The notes below the pieces were generated by a model, which was not told the origin of the DNA, did not search any database, and saw only the letters and a list, made by a program, of their open reading frames with translations. Below, piece after piece: positions 1 through 9,437 of a stretch of 64,000 nucleotides of DNA. Location: positions 715,808 through 779,807 of the forward strand of contig NZ_CP110383.1 in the NCBI RefSeq assembly GCF_026015965.1, given 5' to 3'. This stretch comes from Selenomonas sputigena. GTDB taxonomy: Bacteria > Bacillota > Negativicutes > Selenomonadales > Selenomonadaceae. The first letter of the stretch is position 1. Every line of letters starts with the position of its first letter. Both the position numbers and the translations under genes were made by a program.

Positions 1-1572
1 TGTATAGGTTTCTCGGTTAGAGTCTGGTATGTAGGGATGAAGCATAAACGGGTATCCGGGAGTATCCCAAGGAGTCACTGTCGTTGAATCTAAGATGTAA
101 TGCCTAGTATTGTCTGTCGACGATGAAGTGGAATAGGATATTCCAAGTTTTTGCAAAACAGCTTCTAGTGCCGAATCTGCTCTCTCAAGTATGCAATGTC
201 CGTTTTCCTCTATTTTGGCTAGAGCTTCTTTTGTATCTGTATTTTGGATATACTGTACTCCGCTGGAAAAAACAATAGCATAGCTTATTCGAGGTAATGC
301 TTCCTCTAAGAGTTGAACAATTCTGGGCGACTGTGATGAAACGGCAGCGGCAACTGCAGCAGCCGCTGCCGCATGATTGTTCTTCGTCCCACTAGTTGCC
401 GAAGTCGCACCAGAACCCGCATTCCCACCGATCGCCTTAGCCGCCGCAGCTCCTACAATCGCACTGACGATCTGTGCGGTGCCGGGATCCTTGATCTTCT
501 TGATCTCGCCGATGATCGCCTCGTTTACGCCTGCGCCAATGGCGCCAGAAGCAAACCCTGCGCCTGTGATCTGGCTCATGATGCCGCCGATGATGGCGTG
601 GACGGCAACTTTTCTGCCGCTGCCGTCGTCGGGGAGGTTATGGGCAAGGCGGAAAGCTTCTTCGCCGAAGGCTTTGGCAAGTTCCTGTTGCTCTTCAATT
701 TTTTGCTTGTCAAAGATGCGTCCAAGCTCATTCAAAGCGTTGTTCGTATCACGACTGAGGGCAGAGATGTCCTGCGTGGGATTCTTGCGAATGTCGATTG
801 TTCCCGGTGCAACGGCAGAAGTTGTCGTGCTATTCGCATCGCCCTTGGCAGGCATGGAAAGGCTGGGGGAGAGGCCTATGGTGTTATAGACCTTGTTCTT
901 CGCTTGTCGGCTCATCTTTTCATAGCTGCCGTAGTGGTGATACTCGGCGCCTATGCTCTTTGAACTGTAGTCCGCACCGTTCTTCAAATCGCTGAAAGAG
1001 AACGTCCCTGTCGAGAGGCGGTTCTTTCCCGCCTCCGCTTCGCTTGCGATGACCGCGCCCTTGAGGTTGGTGTTCTTTTCGACGTAGATGTCGAAGCCGC
1101 CTTTTCCAGCGAAGATGCCGGACTGGCCTCTGGCGCTTCTATAGTGGGAGTCGATCGTTCCCCTGCCCGCCGAAAGGCCGAACGTGGGCTTGGAGAATTT
1201 TCCCGCGCGAATATCCCACGAGAGATCGAAGCCTGCCGATGTGTTCTTCTCCTCGTAGGTTTCTTTTTCCTGCAAGGTCTCGATGTTGAGATTGCCGCCG
1301 ATCTTTGCCGTGACCTTATTGCCCTGCACTGTGCTGCCGAGGATGTTCGTATCCTTGCCGCTTTTGATCTGCAGGGTGTCTTTCGCAGCGATCTCCGTCG
1401 GGGTATAGGTCGAGGCATTTTCCTTGCTGTTTCCCTGTGCTTTGCTTGCACTTAGACTGAGTCCTGAGAGTCCTTGTGGGCTAAAGGAGACGCCGATGCC
1501 GGCGGAGCTTGCTTCGTTCTCGCTCGTCGTGCGGTTGCTGTTTTCTCCAGCGAGCAGCTCTATGTTTTTCAT
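1..1572 (-). CDS. Orphan CdiA/hemagglutinin toxin cassette 1, runs off left edge
   Basis: Reads leftwards from ATG at 1572 with no stop before base 1, so the C-terminus is missing. It has no signal peptide or two-partner-secretion domain: the frame opens inside hemagglutinin-type repeats (motifs SGKDTNILGSTVQG, GGNLNIETLQ) and an in-frame stop lies a few codons upstream. The shared body (GQSGIFAGKG, GAEYHHYGSY, a Gly/Ala-rich pretoxin stretch) ends with SGTKNN at about 376-393; after it a unique tail of at least 125 residues begins with an alanine run. CdiA-like proteins deliver such tails as toxins; here the cassette is probably silent unless recombined onto a full-length gene. The tail family is not recognised. 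Confidence 0.75.
   Translation of the reverse strand, partial: MKNIELLAGENSNRTTSENEASSAGIGVSFSPQGLSGLSLSASKAQGNSKENASTYTPTEIAAKDTLQIKSGKDTNILGSTVQGNKVTAKIGGNLNIETLQEKETYEEKNTSAGFDLSWDIRAGKFSKPTFGLSAGRGTIDSHYRSARGQSGIFAGKGGFDIYVEKNTNLKGAVIASEAEAGKNRLSTGTFSFSDLKNGADYSSKSIGAEYHHYGSYEKMSRQAKNKVYNTIGLSPSLSMPAKGDANSTTTSAVAPGTIDIRKNPTQDISALSRDTNNALNELGRIFDKQKIEEQQELAKAFGEEAFRLAHNLPDDGSGRKVAVHAIIGGIMSQITGAGFASGAIGAGVNEAIIGEIKKIKDPGTAQIVSAIVGAAAAKAIGGNAGSGATSATSGTKNNHAAAAAAVAAAVSSQSPRIVQLLEEALPRISYAIVFSSGVQYIQNTDTKEALAKIEENGHCILERADSALEAVLQKLGISYSTSSSTDNTRHYILDSTTVTPWDTPGYPFMLHPYIPDSNRETYT
380..1572 (-). repeat. Hemagglutinin/pretoxin body, copy A
   Basis: Copy of the toxin-cassette body, closely matching 5745-6776 along its length and 2813-3594 over its C-terminal part. 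Homology ends abruptly after SGTKNN, the point where the toxin tails diverge. Confidence 0.8.
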
Positions 1573-1651
1573 GATCCTAACAATACGGTATTAATTGAAA
1601 GGAGTTAGTGTATCACCGTTTATCGAATGATTTTGGCAATAAAGATGTTGT

Positions 1652-2365
1652 TTAATTTTTATGAATTCCACAAATCAAATCTCGAAAGAGAGATAGGGGA
1701 AAGGATTGATCCAATGTTATTTTTTCTAGGGGTTCATGATCGTCTGAGGTGGTTTTTAATATTTGTTTTATGGTATATTTTAATGAATTTAGTCGGTTTT
1801 GAAAATGGGTGTTCTCTTGTGAACGATCCCATACTCTGCAGTATTTACCCCAATCAAACAATACATATATCTCTATATCGTTCCATTGTTGTTGTTGTTG
1901 TTGTTTGGCTTCGTGGAAAACAAGATTCTTTTTGATATGTAATTGAATCTCTTGAAGTGTGTGTATAACCTTTGTGAAATGATTATTTCCGAAGTTAATA
2001 CGAAGTGTTCGTCCATAGAGAGAAGGCATTGCCGTTAGTAAATATTGTTTCCTTAAAGCATCTTTTTCTTTGATATATTGTTGGTCATATTTCTTATCCC
2101 AATACGCATGGCGAATGAAAATATCCTGTTGATAAGATATTTTCCTTTCTTTTGCATAAATCATGAAAGATGAGATTTTTTTATTGGGAATAAATTCTCG
2201 GAGTCTAAAAATTTGCTCATAAGGTTCATCTTGATTATCATAAATAAAAATGGGTTCTTCTGTATAGTGTGTGGCAATACTTTCATATCTTAATAAGAGT
2301 AGAGGTAGTACAGGTTTGCATTCTGTAATAATTTGCTTGCAATTTCCGGTTTCTATTGGATGCAT
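1652..2365 (-). CDS. Putative immunity protein of toxin cassette 2
   Basis: A 237-residue protein starting at ATG 2365 behind AAGGAGTG, 30 bases downstream of the toxin 2 stop (2396). No signal peptide or membrane span, so cytoplasmic. It contains a run of six glutamines coded by a CAA microsatellite (TTG repeat on the plus strand, about 1885-1903) that could slip. No family recognised. Its position directly after a toxin tail is the standard place for a cognate immunity gene in CDI and polymorphic toxin loci; function is inferred from context only. Confidence 0.5.
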   Translation of the reverse strand: MHPIETGNCKQIITECKPVLPLLLLRYESIATHYTEEPIFIYDNQDEPYEQIFRLREFIPNKKISSFMIYAKERKISYQQDIFIRHAYWDKKYDQQYIKEKDALRKQYLLTAMPSLYGRTLRINFGNNHFTKVIHTLQEIQLHIKKNLVFHEAKQQQQQQWNDIEIYVLFDWGKYCRVWDRSQENTHFQNRLNSLKYTIKQILKTTSDDHEPLEKITLDQSFPLSLFRDLICGIHKN

Positions 2366-2395
2366 TTATGGTACACTCCTTATAAATAACTCTGT

Positions 2396-3628
2396 TTATT
2401 TTCTAGGTTCCACATCTGCAACATGCTTAGGTTCACCGCCTTTTTTGGGAACACTATAAACTTCACCTGTTTTTGGATTCCAATATAAGTCGGATTTCGA
2501 TTTTCCTGTCTGTTTTTTTACTTCTCGCGTAAAATCTTCGCCACCTAATTCATCAATTTTATCTTTAGGCATTCGTTTTAGTTCAAAGCCACTTTTAGCC
2601 CAAACAATAAAATCTTATATTTCAGAACCTATTGTGTCACCATTTGTATCTAGCCATGCACCGATATCCTCAGAGTATTCGGCGATGGCCTTAGGTATTC
2701 CGTCAATCGTATTGCTTATGGATTGGTTTCCTTTTTCATCCGTTATAAGAACATATCCCATCGCGAAAACCAATGCTGTTAAAGCCATTTCAGGAATCGC
2801 AACAGCCGCATTATTGTTCTTCGTCCCGCTTGCCGCAGCAGTCGCACCAGCACCGGCATTGCCGCCGACCGCCTTAGCTGCTGCAGCACCTACAATAGCG
2901 CTGACGATCTGTGCCGTGCCGGGATCCTTGATCTTCTTGATCTCGCCGATGATCGCCTCGTTTACGCCTGCACCGATGGCGCCAGAAGCAAAGCCAGCAC
3001 CTGTGATCTGGCTCATGATGCCGCCGATGATGGCGTGGACGGCGACTTTTCTGCCGCTGCCGTCGTCGAGGAGGTTATGGGCAAGACGGAAGGCTTCTTC
3101 GCCGAAAGCCTTGGCAAGTTCCTGTTGCTCTTCAATTGTTTGCTTGTCAAAGATTCTGCCCAGCTCATTCAGCGTGTTCGTTGTGTCGCGGTTCAAGGCA
3201 GAGATATTCTGCGTAGGATTCTCGCGAATGTCGATGGTTCCCTGCGCTACAGCAGAACTGGTCGTGCTGTTTGCATCGCCTTTGGCAGGCATGGAGAGGT
3301 TGGGGGAGAGGCCTATGGTGTTGTAGACCTTGTTCTTCTTCTTCTGGCTCATCTTGTCATAGCTGCCGTAGTGGTGATACTCCGCGCCAATGCTCTTCGA
3401 GCTGTAGTCTGCGCTGTTCTCCAAGTCGCTGAACGAGAACGTCCCCGTGCTGAAGCGATTCTTTTCCTTATCCGCTTCGCTTGCAATGACCGCGCCCTTG
3501 AGGTCAGTGTTCTTTTCGACGTAGATGTCGAAGCCGCCTTTGCCTGCGAAGATGCCGGACTGGCCTCTGGCGCTTCTATAGTGGGAGTCGATCAAATTTG
3601 AATTCTTTCTACCATATATTGTTTGCAT
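2396..3628 (-). pseudogene. Orphan toxin cassette 2, interrupted by in-frame TAA
   Basis: The first 337 codons (3628 to 2618) give a hemagglutinin body from IDSHYRSARG through SGTKNN (about 2814-2831) to a tail with one likely membrane span (ALTALVFAMGYVLI). TAA at 2615-2617 stops it, but the same frame continues 72 codons to TAA at 2396, through residues WAKSGFELKR and LYWNPKTGEVYSVPKKGG, a typical end of a secreted nuclease-type toxin. The toxin is therefore split by one nonsense codon. The 5' end is a junction: homology to the other bodies begins at about 3594, and the first dozen codons overlap the preceding immunity-like gene in another frame. Toxin family not assigned. Confidence 0.7.
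2813..3594 (-). repeat. Hemagglutinin/pretoxin body, copy B (short)
   Basis: About 780 bases matching the 3' two thirds of copies A and C. The right edge at 3594 falls inside the end of an unrelated gene (3592-4044), which marks a recombination junction. Confidence 0.8.
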
Positions 3629-4044
3629 TCTCCAGTTTCGAGACTTTTTACTGTGACATTTATATCTGATTTAGTAATAACCTCAACAAAGAAATTTAAT
3701 GAGATTATTATATAATGTAAAGGTTTTTCATATTCGAATAAATCTCCCATATATTTTTTAGTAAATGAATCATATTTTCCATTACATATTCTATAAAGTA
3801 CGTTATCAAATTGTTTTCGGCGATAATACTCAAATTCTCTATCTTCATAAGGATAAAAAAGCCAGTTGGCTTCATCAACACAATGAAATGAAATATCTCC
3901 GAGAAAATCTAAAGATATTTCATGTGAAATACTCTTCAGAAAGACTATTAAATTTTCAAAATCACCAGTTTGTAGACGCATAGAATAATCTCCTGGCGGG
4001 ATCATTCCTGGATTGACTTCCACCCATTTTTCATTTTCCATCAT
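3592..4044 (-). CDS. Putative immunity protein with recombined 3' end
   Basis: ATG at 4044 follows AGAGG with 8 bases spacing; a GTG at 4053 is a less likely start. About 150 residues, acidic and aromatic-rich (WLFYPYEDREFEYY), no signal peptide. Its stop TGA (3592-3594) is created exactly where hemagglutinin body copy B begins, so the native C-terminus may be lost. The last residues contain LETGECKQ, echoing IETGNCKQ at the start of the 1652-2365 product. It probably protected against a toxin whose tail is no longer present. No family recognised. Confidence 0.5.
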   Translation of the reverse strand: MMENEKWVEVNPGMIPPGDYSMRLQTGDFENLIVFLKSISHEISLDFLGDISFHCVDEANWLFYPYEDREFEYYRRKQFDNVLYRICNGKYDSFTKKYMGDLFEYEKPLHYIIISLNFFVEVITKSDINVTVKSLETGECKQYMVERIQI

Positions 4045-4166
4045 GAAAGACACCTCTTTTACTTTGGAAGTTTACCGTTGAAATTAAGAGCCTTTGACAA
4101 GATTTTAAGAGCATCTTGCCCGTTCCTTCATCTTGCATGGGCATGGGGATGACGAGATGTCAATAT

Positions 4167-4787
4167 TTACTTATCTTGGTGTATATTATTGTGCTGTAGA
4201 ACATGCTTTTTCCAAAGATGATATTTGTTTGTAAATAGAAGATCTTTGATTGTAAATTGGGCTTCATTGTTCTCCGCTGTATAAGCAGCTATATATTCCT
4301 GCCCGGCTGGTATTTTTGTATAGCCTCTTTGATTCAAATATAATTCTGCATCTATATGCAGAGAAATCGCGTGTATATGCTCGGCAGTATCATAATCCAA
4401 GCCGCAACGCCCTTCTATCATATCCTCCAAACCATTTTCATCATAATTTTTTATGGAAAAATTATGCACTATGCGAAATACCGGACAAATTTTTGAAATA
4501 CTGAGACGGGATTTAAAACAAGCATAGAAACTGCTCGTTTCAATAGCAGAATACCAGATCTGCCAATTTTTCGATGGGTAGGTGCTTTCGTGAGCTTCTT
4601 CCTGCCAGTTACCCCATTTTGAGAATATGGCCAGCAAAGTATCGTCAATATTTAAATCCCTGCTGCATAATTGCCTATACAGCGTATCCTCCTTGTCGGC
4701 ATAAACCCTCATGATATGGGCCGACAACTTTTCTAGGAATTCCGCACGTTCGAAGTTGTCCATAAGATGCGGCTCACTCATCGGCAT
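4167..4787 (-). CDS. Putative immunity protein, distal gene of cassette 3
   Basis: About 206 residues. Three ATGs (4793, 4787, 4781) follow GGGAGG; 4787 gives the best spacing (9 bases). The gene overlaps the end of the preceding gene (stop at 4774), indicating translational coupling. Soluble, no signal peptide, Trp- and Tyr-rich middle (NWQIWYSAIETSSFYACF), which recalls some immunity families, but I cannot assign one. Role as immunity protein is inferred from its place behind toxin cassette 3. Confidence 0.45.
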   Translation of the reverse strand: MPMSEPHLMDNFERAEFLEKLSAHIMRVYADKEDTLYRQLCSRDLNIDDTLLAIFSKWGNWQEEAHESTYPSKNWQIWYSAIETSSFYACFKSRLSISKICPVFRIVHNFSIKNYDENGLEDMIEGRCGLDYDTAEHIHAISLHIDAELYLNQRGYTKIPAGQEYIAAYTAENNEAQFTIKDLLFTNKYHLWKKHVLQHNNIHQDK

Positions 4788-5352
4788 CTTCATGTGCCTC
4801 CCAATCATAGAGAAAATCTGTAAATAGAAACTCCCCCACGCAACCGTATTTCTTATTTGGTATAATGCTGTTAAACCACCCGACACCAACGGCATATTCC
4901 TCTGCCTCTGAATCATAAATCATGCGGTAGCCTTCCTTTGAAAAATAATTTGTTGCCCTTTCATGGAAATCTTTTTGTTCCTTGCAATATGGATTAGATG
5001 AAACGCCGCTCAGCTCATAACAAGCATATTTTTTTCCTTCCTTGGGCACCATAACATTAAAACCATATCGAATGGTAACAACAGGAATGAGTTTACATAT
5101 GAATAATTGCGCATCATACTGGATATGAAAATCTCCTCGCTTCTTTTCATGAAAAGTTACACAAAAAGCCCTTACGACAGAAGACATCCCATCTTCCAGA
5201 GAGTCCGAATATGCAACGCTGCTGTTCAAGAGATCATAAAATTCTTTTTTGAATTTCAAATTTTTTCTGCATAGCTGCATAAATCGCCCATGATTTGGTT
5301 TTCCGTAGAATGCTTCTATACATTGTATTATGTCTTTTCGCAATCGTTTCAA
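4774..5352 (-). CDS. Putative immunity protein, proximal gene of cassette 3
   Basis: About 192 residues starting at TTG 5352 (overlapping the toxin 3 terminal TGA at 5349-5351) or TTG 5343, which lies 9 bases after AAAGAG. No ATG is available in the first 24 codons. Basic N-terminus (KRLRKDIIQ), no signal peptide or membrane span. The overlap with the toxin frame indicates toxin-immunity coupling. Followed by a second overlapping immunity-like gene. Family not recognised. Confidence 0.5.
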   Translation of the reverse strand: MKRLRKDIIQCIEAFYGKPNHGRFMQLCRKNLKFKKEFYDLLNSSVAYSDSLEDGMSSVVRAFCVTFHEKKRGDFHIQYDAQLFICKLIPVVTIRYGFNVMVPKEGKKYACYELSGVSSNPYCKEQKDFHERATNYFSKEGYRMIYDSEAEEYAVGVGWFNSIIPNKKYGCVGEFLFTDFLYDWEAHEDADE

Positions 5353-6698
5353 CTCTTTCGTAAATTATGTTTACCTGATTTATCTGGAGGTTTTGTTTGA
5401 TTCATATCAATATCGAATTCCCCTAAATGTTCCCCTCGTTTGTATGTGTTTACTAGCCCGGTTTTTTCTACGGGATCCTCGCGCCAAGCATAGATCTCAA
5501 CCTAGAAGGGAGTGTTATATTCCGACAAGGGATGCGGCAAATGAATCCTTTTTGTGTTGTTCCCGCTGTTGGCCTCAATATCTAAATCGTAGATATTGCC
5601 GTCTCGATCTATGGTAACGGCAACTTTTTGTCCGGTTTTTTCTCTGTACAGCGGGATATACTCGTTTTCCCGCTGGGATTCGTATTCTTCGGTTATCAGT
5701 TGTTCTTCTAGCTGTTGCCTTATCTCAGGAATTTTCTCGTAGAGGTTATTCTTCGTCCCGCTCGCCGCCGCACTTGCACCAGAACCAGCATTCCCTCTGA
5801 CCGCCTTAGCTGCTGCAGCCCCTACAATCGCGCTGACGATCTGTGCGGTGGCGGGATCCTTGATCTTCTTGATCTCGCCGATGATCGCCTCGTTGACTCC
5901 TGCACCTATCGCACCAGAAGCAAAGCCTGCTCCCGTAATCTGGCTCATGATGCCGCCGATGATGGCATGGACGGCGACTTTTCTGCCGCTGCAGTCGTCG
6001 GGGAGGTTATGGGCGAGGCGGAAGGCTTCTTCGCCGAAGGTCTTGGCAAGCTCCTGTTGCTCTTCAATCTTTTGCTTGTCAAAGATGCGCCCGAGTTCGT
6101 TCAGAGCGTTGTTTGTATCACGATTGAGGGCAGAGATGTCCTGCGTGGGATTCTTGCGAATGTCGATTGTTCCCGGTGCAACGGCAGAAGTTGTCGTGCT
6201 GTTCGCATCGCCCTTGGCAGGCATGGAAAGGCTGGGGGAGAGGCCTATGGTGTTATAGACCTTGTTCTTCTCTTGGTGGCTCATCTTGTCATAGCTGCCG
6301 TAGTGGTGATACTCGGCGCCTATGCTCTTTGCGCTGTAGTTCGCACCGTTCTCCAAATCGCTGAAAGAGAACGTTCCCGTGCTGAGGCGGTTCTTTCCCG
6401 CATCCACTTCGCTTGCAATGACCGCGCCCTTGAGGTCGGTGTTCTTTTCGACGTAGATGTCGAAGCTGCCTTTTCCAGCGAAGATACCGGACTGGCCTCT
6501 GACGCTTCTATAGTGGGAGTCGATCATTCCTCGGTTCGCTGAAAGGCCGAACGTGGGCTTGGAGAATTTTCCCGCGCGAATATCCCACGAGAGATCGAAG
6601 CCTGCCGATGTGTTCTTCTCCTCGTAGGTTTCTTTTTCCTGCAAGGTCTCGATGTTGAGATTGCCGCCGATCTTGGCCGTGACCTTATTGCCCTGCAC
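5349..6698 (-). pseudogene. Orphan toxin cassette 3, interrupted by in-frame TAG
   Basis: The hemagglutinin body is open from about 6800 and can start at GTG 6698 (VQGNKVTAK); no ATG is near. SGTKNN lies at about 5748-5765. The tail starts LYEKIPEIRQQLEE, reads to NTPF and meets TAG at 5502-5504; the same frame then continues 50 codons (VEIYAWREDPVEK, YKRGEHLGEFDID) to TGA at 5349, which overlaps the immunity start. One base change (for example CAG to TAG) explains the interruption. The HLGEFD motif occurs near the C-terminus of several nuclease toxins, but I do not assign a family. Probably inactive as toxin. Confidence 0.7.
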
Positions 6699-6776
6699 TG
6701 TGCTGCCAAGGATGTTTGTATCCTTGCCTCTTTCGATCTGTAGGGCGTCTTTTGCGGCGATCTTCGTCGGGGTATA
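5745..6776 (-). repeat. Hemagglutinin/pretoxin body, copy C
   Basis: About 1.03 kb nearly identical to copy A. The right edge at about 6776 abuts unrelated coding sequence (6780-6934), giving a sharp recombination junction. Confidence 0.8.
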
Positions 6777-6779
6777 ATG

Positions 6780-6934
6780 TGCATAAAGTAGGTGTTTTCA
6801 TTGGCATAGAGCCAATACTTTAGGGATGTAAAATATTTTTGATGTGCGAAGTTTGAGTAAAATAAAAGGAAACCCAACGCGACGCATATTGCCGATATGT
6901 TATTTTTCAAACATGATAATGTGTTGTTTCCCAA
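6780..6934 (-). pseudogene. 5' fragment of a small membrane or immunity gene
   Basis: Starts at 6934 with about 50 codons including a hydrophobic segment (ISAICVALGFLLFY). At about 6776 it runs into hemagglutinin copy C in a different frame and then reads that repeat out of frame. It looks like the surviving start of an immunity gene cut by arrival of cassette 3. Confidence 0.4.
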
Positions 6935-7032
6935 GATTTTTCGACTCTAATTTTTCCTTACAGCGCATGTTTTGATGATTCTCTGTGCGCGGAAGCGTTC
7001 GTCCAGATGCGCTCATAGCGGAAAATAAAACA

Positions 7033-7899
7033 CTATATGGGAACACCTAATTTATATATTATATCATCAGAGTTCGAGCTTATTCGTTTTGAGCAGGCTA
7101 GGATAAACAAACAATACATATCTCCACGAAGGGTTCCTACAGCATACGAAAAACTCATATATTTAGAAATAGATAGCTTCCCACACTCTCCTTTATAGAA
7201 GAGGTAGACGCACTCCTCGCTAACTAAAATAAGCAAGTCTCTAATAATTTCAATAAAGTGTATCTGTTTCCACGATGGCACCTCTGCTGTTTCATTTATT
7301 CTTCCCAGATTATATTTAATCGGCGAATTGATCCTCTCTACTATATAGTTTTGATTCATATCAGTATATCCCAAAACACGTTTGGAAAAATCGGCATATG
7401 TAATGTTTTTTTGATAATCATATCTTATTGCCTTCTGGTAAAGGAGATAATCCCGATAAAATCCTTTGTCGATAGATTTCATATCTTTCTTGGAGATCTG
7501 CTCAATGACGGCGCGGGATATATCCACACAAAAGAACTGTTCACTATAATCACCGATATATACTTTGTCCTTTCTCCAATGATAACACATGGAATAAATT
7601 ACTTCCCGGTATACTGTTGGAATTTTTATGATCTTATACATCTGCTTTAGAAGGTCGATGTGTATAAATCGATTATTCTCCCTACAAAACAACAGAAATT
7701 CTCTTGTATCCGTATTTTTGTAGCAAGTTTCTATCATCAAGCCGTGCATAATCTCCATAGAATATATTGTTTTTAAATTTTCATCGTAAACAGTGATTCC
7801 TTTATGTCCGTCATTGACCACAATCATATCGTTCATATTTTCTATGAGGCATACTTCTTTTCCTCGCATAATACGTTTTCCCAAATTCGATACAATCAT
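7033..7899 (-). CDS. Putative immunity protein for the E3-like toxin
   Basis: 288 residues from ATG 7899, six bases after the toxin 4 stop codon and preceded by GGAGATGTGAAG. Repeated short beta-strand-like segments (IVVNDGHKGITVYDEN, KVYIGDYSEQFFCVD, YVERINSP) suggest a beta-propeller or WD-like fold; no signal peptide. Much larger than classical colicin E3 immunity proteins (about 85 residues), so if it neutralises the neighbour it is a different family. Immunity role is inferred from tight linkage. Confidence 0.5.
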   Translation of the reverse strand: MIVSNLGKRIMRGKEVCLIENMNDMIVVNDGHKGITVYDENLKTIYSMEIMHGLMIETCYKNTDTREFLLFCRENNRFIHIDLLKQMYKIIKIPTVYREVIYSMCYHWRKDKVYIGDYSEQFFCVDISRAVIEQISKKDMKSIDKGFYRDYLLYQKAIRYDYQKNITYADFSKRVLGYTDMNQNYIVERINSPIKYNLGRINETAEVPSWKQIHFIEIIRDLLILVSEECVYLFYKGECGKLSISKYMSFSYAVGTLRGDMYCLFILACSKRISSNSDDIIYKLGVPI

Positions 7900-7905
7900 A
7901 TTTCT

Positions 7906-8955
7906 TCACATCTCCAATTTCTTCGTAGAATCTGCGGTTCCCGGTCTAATTTCTCCAGTTTGAGGATCGGCTTCTCCCAAATGCTTTCCTCGTTTATCAA
8001 AAACCTCCAAATGAGCACTTTTACCGAAATGTTTCGTATCTCGATAATAATAACGATCTCCTTTTTTATATATCTTTACATGGTCTCGAGTTCTTCCTGT
8101 AAAACGATATTTTGGATTTCGCAATACAGTCTCTGAATCTAAAGGTATACGTCTGTCTCTTACATAGGCAGGAATATTATTGGTTTGGGGCTTGGAATCC
8201 GAAGCAAGGGAATGAGAAGCATCTTTGTTTGTCCCACGCGCTTCTGCTTTGTTAAACAGCTTCAGCAATCTGGGATACTTGCTGAGGTTTATGCCTTTGG
8301 CTGCTGCGCCGCCTGGAGCCAAGAAGATGAGGAGTTTTCCTGTTGTCTTTCCCAACTTTGCGGCTTGTTCTTTGGAATCCACATTATTGAAGTCATCTAG
8401 ATCGGAAAAGAGTTCACTTAGGAGTGCCGGAGGAATTTGTGCCGCTAATGCCGTCTTTTTTGCTATTTCATCTGCAAGACCTCGAATTTCCATGAAGAAT
8501 TTCCATGGATGCATTCCAGCATCGAGGAGTTCTTCACCTGCATCTATGCCGCTTTGCATGAGACATTCTGCGAAGTAATCCATATGCCCGCGTCGTCTGC
8601 CATGGAAGGGGATGGAGAGTTCCTGCGTTGGTTTTAGGTGCAGTTCTTCGCTTAGGGTCTCGTTCGACTCGAAAAAGATCGGCTTCCCGTCCTTTCCGAT
8701 GCCCAGATATGCATAGTTGCCTTGTAGTCTCCTGAAGTCGTCTGGATCTTGACCCTCCTAGGTGATTTCGCAGTCCCATCCCATGCTAGAGCCGTCCCCG
8801 TCATCGACCCAGACAATCATGCCTTTTTGTGGTTGATGGATTTCTACATCAAGGTCTTTTTTTGCATCGTATTGATAGTATCTCCCATTGTGGTAGGTCG
8901 CTTCCTTGTCATAGTATCTTTTATGTCCGTGACGATTGTATTTGATGGCATGGAA
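7906..8955 (-). pseudogene. Colicin E3-like rRNase toxin cassette 4, interrupted by TAG
   Basis: One frame runs from about 8955 to the stop at 7906, broken only by TAG at 8758-8760; the part after ATG 8583 is 225 residues. Segments upstream of the TAG (NGRYYQYDAKKD, WVDDGDGSS) and downstream (LQGNYAYLGIGKDGKP) form a pretoxin module unlike the SGTKNN bodies. The last 80 residues (RYYYRDTKHF, HLEVFDKRGKHLGEADPQTG) resemble the colicin E3/pyocin 16S rRNase domain, with Asp and His spaced as in the E3 active site (D-x-x-H) followed by Glu. Cytotoxic identity is moderate. The 5' end joins a hemagglutinin fragment out of frame. Confidence 0.6.
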
Positions 8956-9309
8956 GCTTCGTTTTTAAGGTCGCTGAAAGAGAACGTCCCTGTCGAGAGG
9001 CGGTTCTTTCCCGCATCTGCTTCGCTTGCAATGACCGCGCCCTTGAGGTCGGCATTCTTTTCGTTTTGGATGTGCGAAGCCTGCACATGGATCGTATTGC
9101 CGTAGATTCTGCCCGTGGCGTTGTTCTTGAGATTCGAGGCGGTGATAGCGGCTCCTTCGTCGGCTTGCATGAGGCCGCGATTTTCTATATCTGCCGTATG
9201 AATGGCGAGGCTTTTTCCGGAGATTTCTCCCACAGCCGTTTGCGTAAGGCTTCCTGTCGTTGCAAGGGAAAGCGTGCCGCCTGCGTTCATCGTCTTTTGA
9301 TTGTGGATG
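8955..9309 (-). pseudogene. Hemagglutinin fragment, truncated at both ends
   Basis: About 118 codons of filamentous-hemagglutinin repeat (NAGGTLSLATTGSL, HTADIENRGLMQADEG, HIQNEKNADLKG). Its last part matches bodies A-C (ASEADAGKNRLSTGTFSFSDL), then it is fused out of frame to the E3-like cassette near 8955. Upstream, beyond about 9310, phage sequence begins, so the rest of the adhesin is gone. Confidence 0.7.
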
Positions 9310-9385
9310 TTCGGCTACACGGAGAAGGATTGAAAAATTTTTCGATTCGGGCATAGAATGTCACTAAATGGCAGTCGATGTCCTC

Positions 9386-9415
9386 TTGATGTCACTGGGT
9401 TGATTTTGATATGAT
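9386..9415 (+). promoter_or_regulatory. Late-promoter-like site of the decayed prophage
   Basis: TTGATG (9386-9391), 18 bases, TATGAT (9410-9415). The element is conserved at 46269-46298 in the intact prophage, also just upstream of a terminator and an HNH gene. Confidence 0.45.
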
Positions 9416-9437
9416 AGAATCAGTAAGAGTAGGAAGA

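Noticed and set aside
373-963. Plus-strand reading frames across the hemagglutinin repeats
   Set aside because: Long but with unnatural Cys/Arg/Ser-rich composition; the minus-strand frame shows the conserved protein and repeats in all copies.
984-1451. Arg/Ser-rich minus-strand frame
   Set aside because: A shifted frame of the hemagglutinin body; it recurs wherever that body is copied.
1-9309. A functional contact-dependent inhibition locus
   Set aside because: No CdiB, no signal peptide or secretion domain, truncated bodies and stops in the tails; only orphan cassettes are present.
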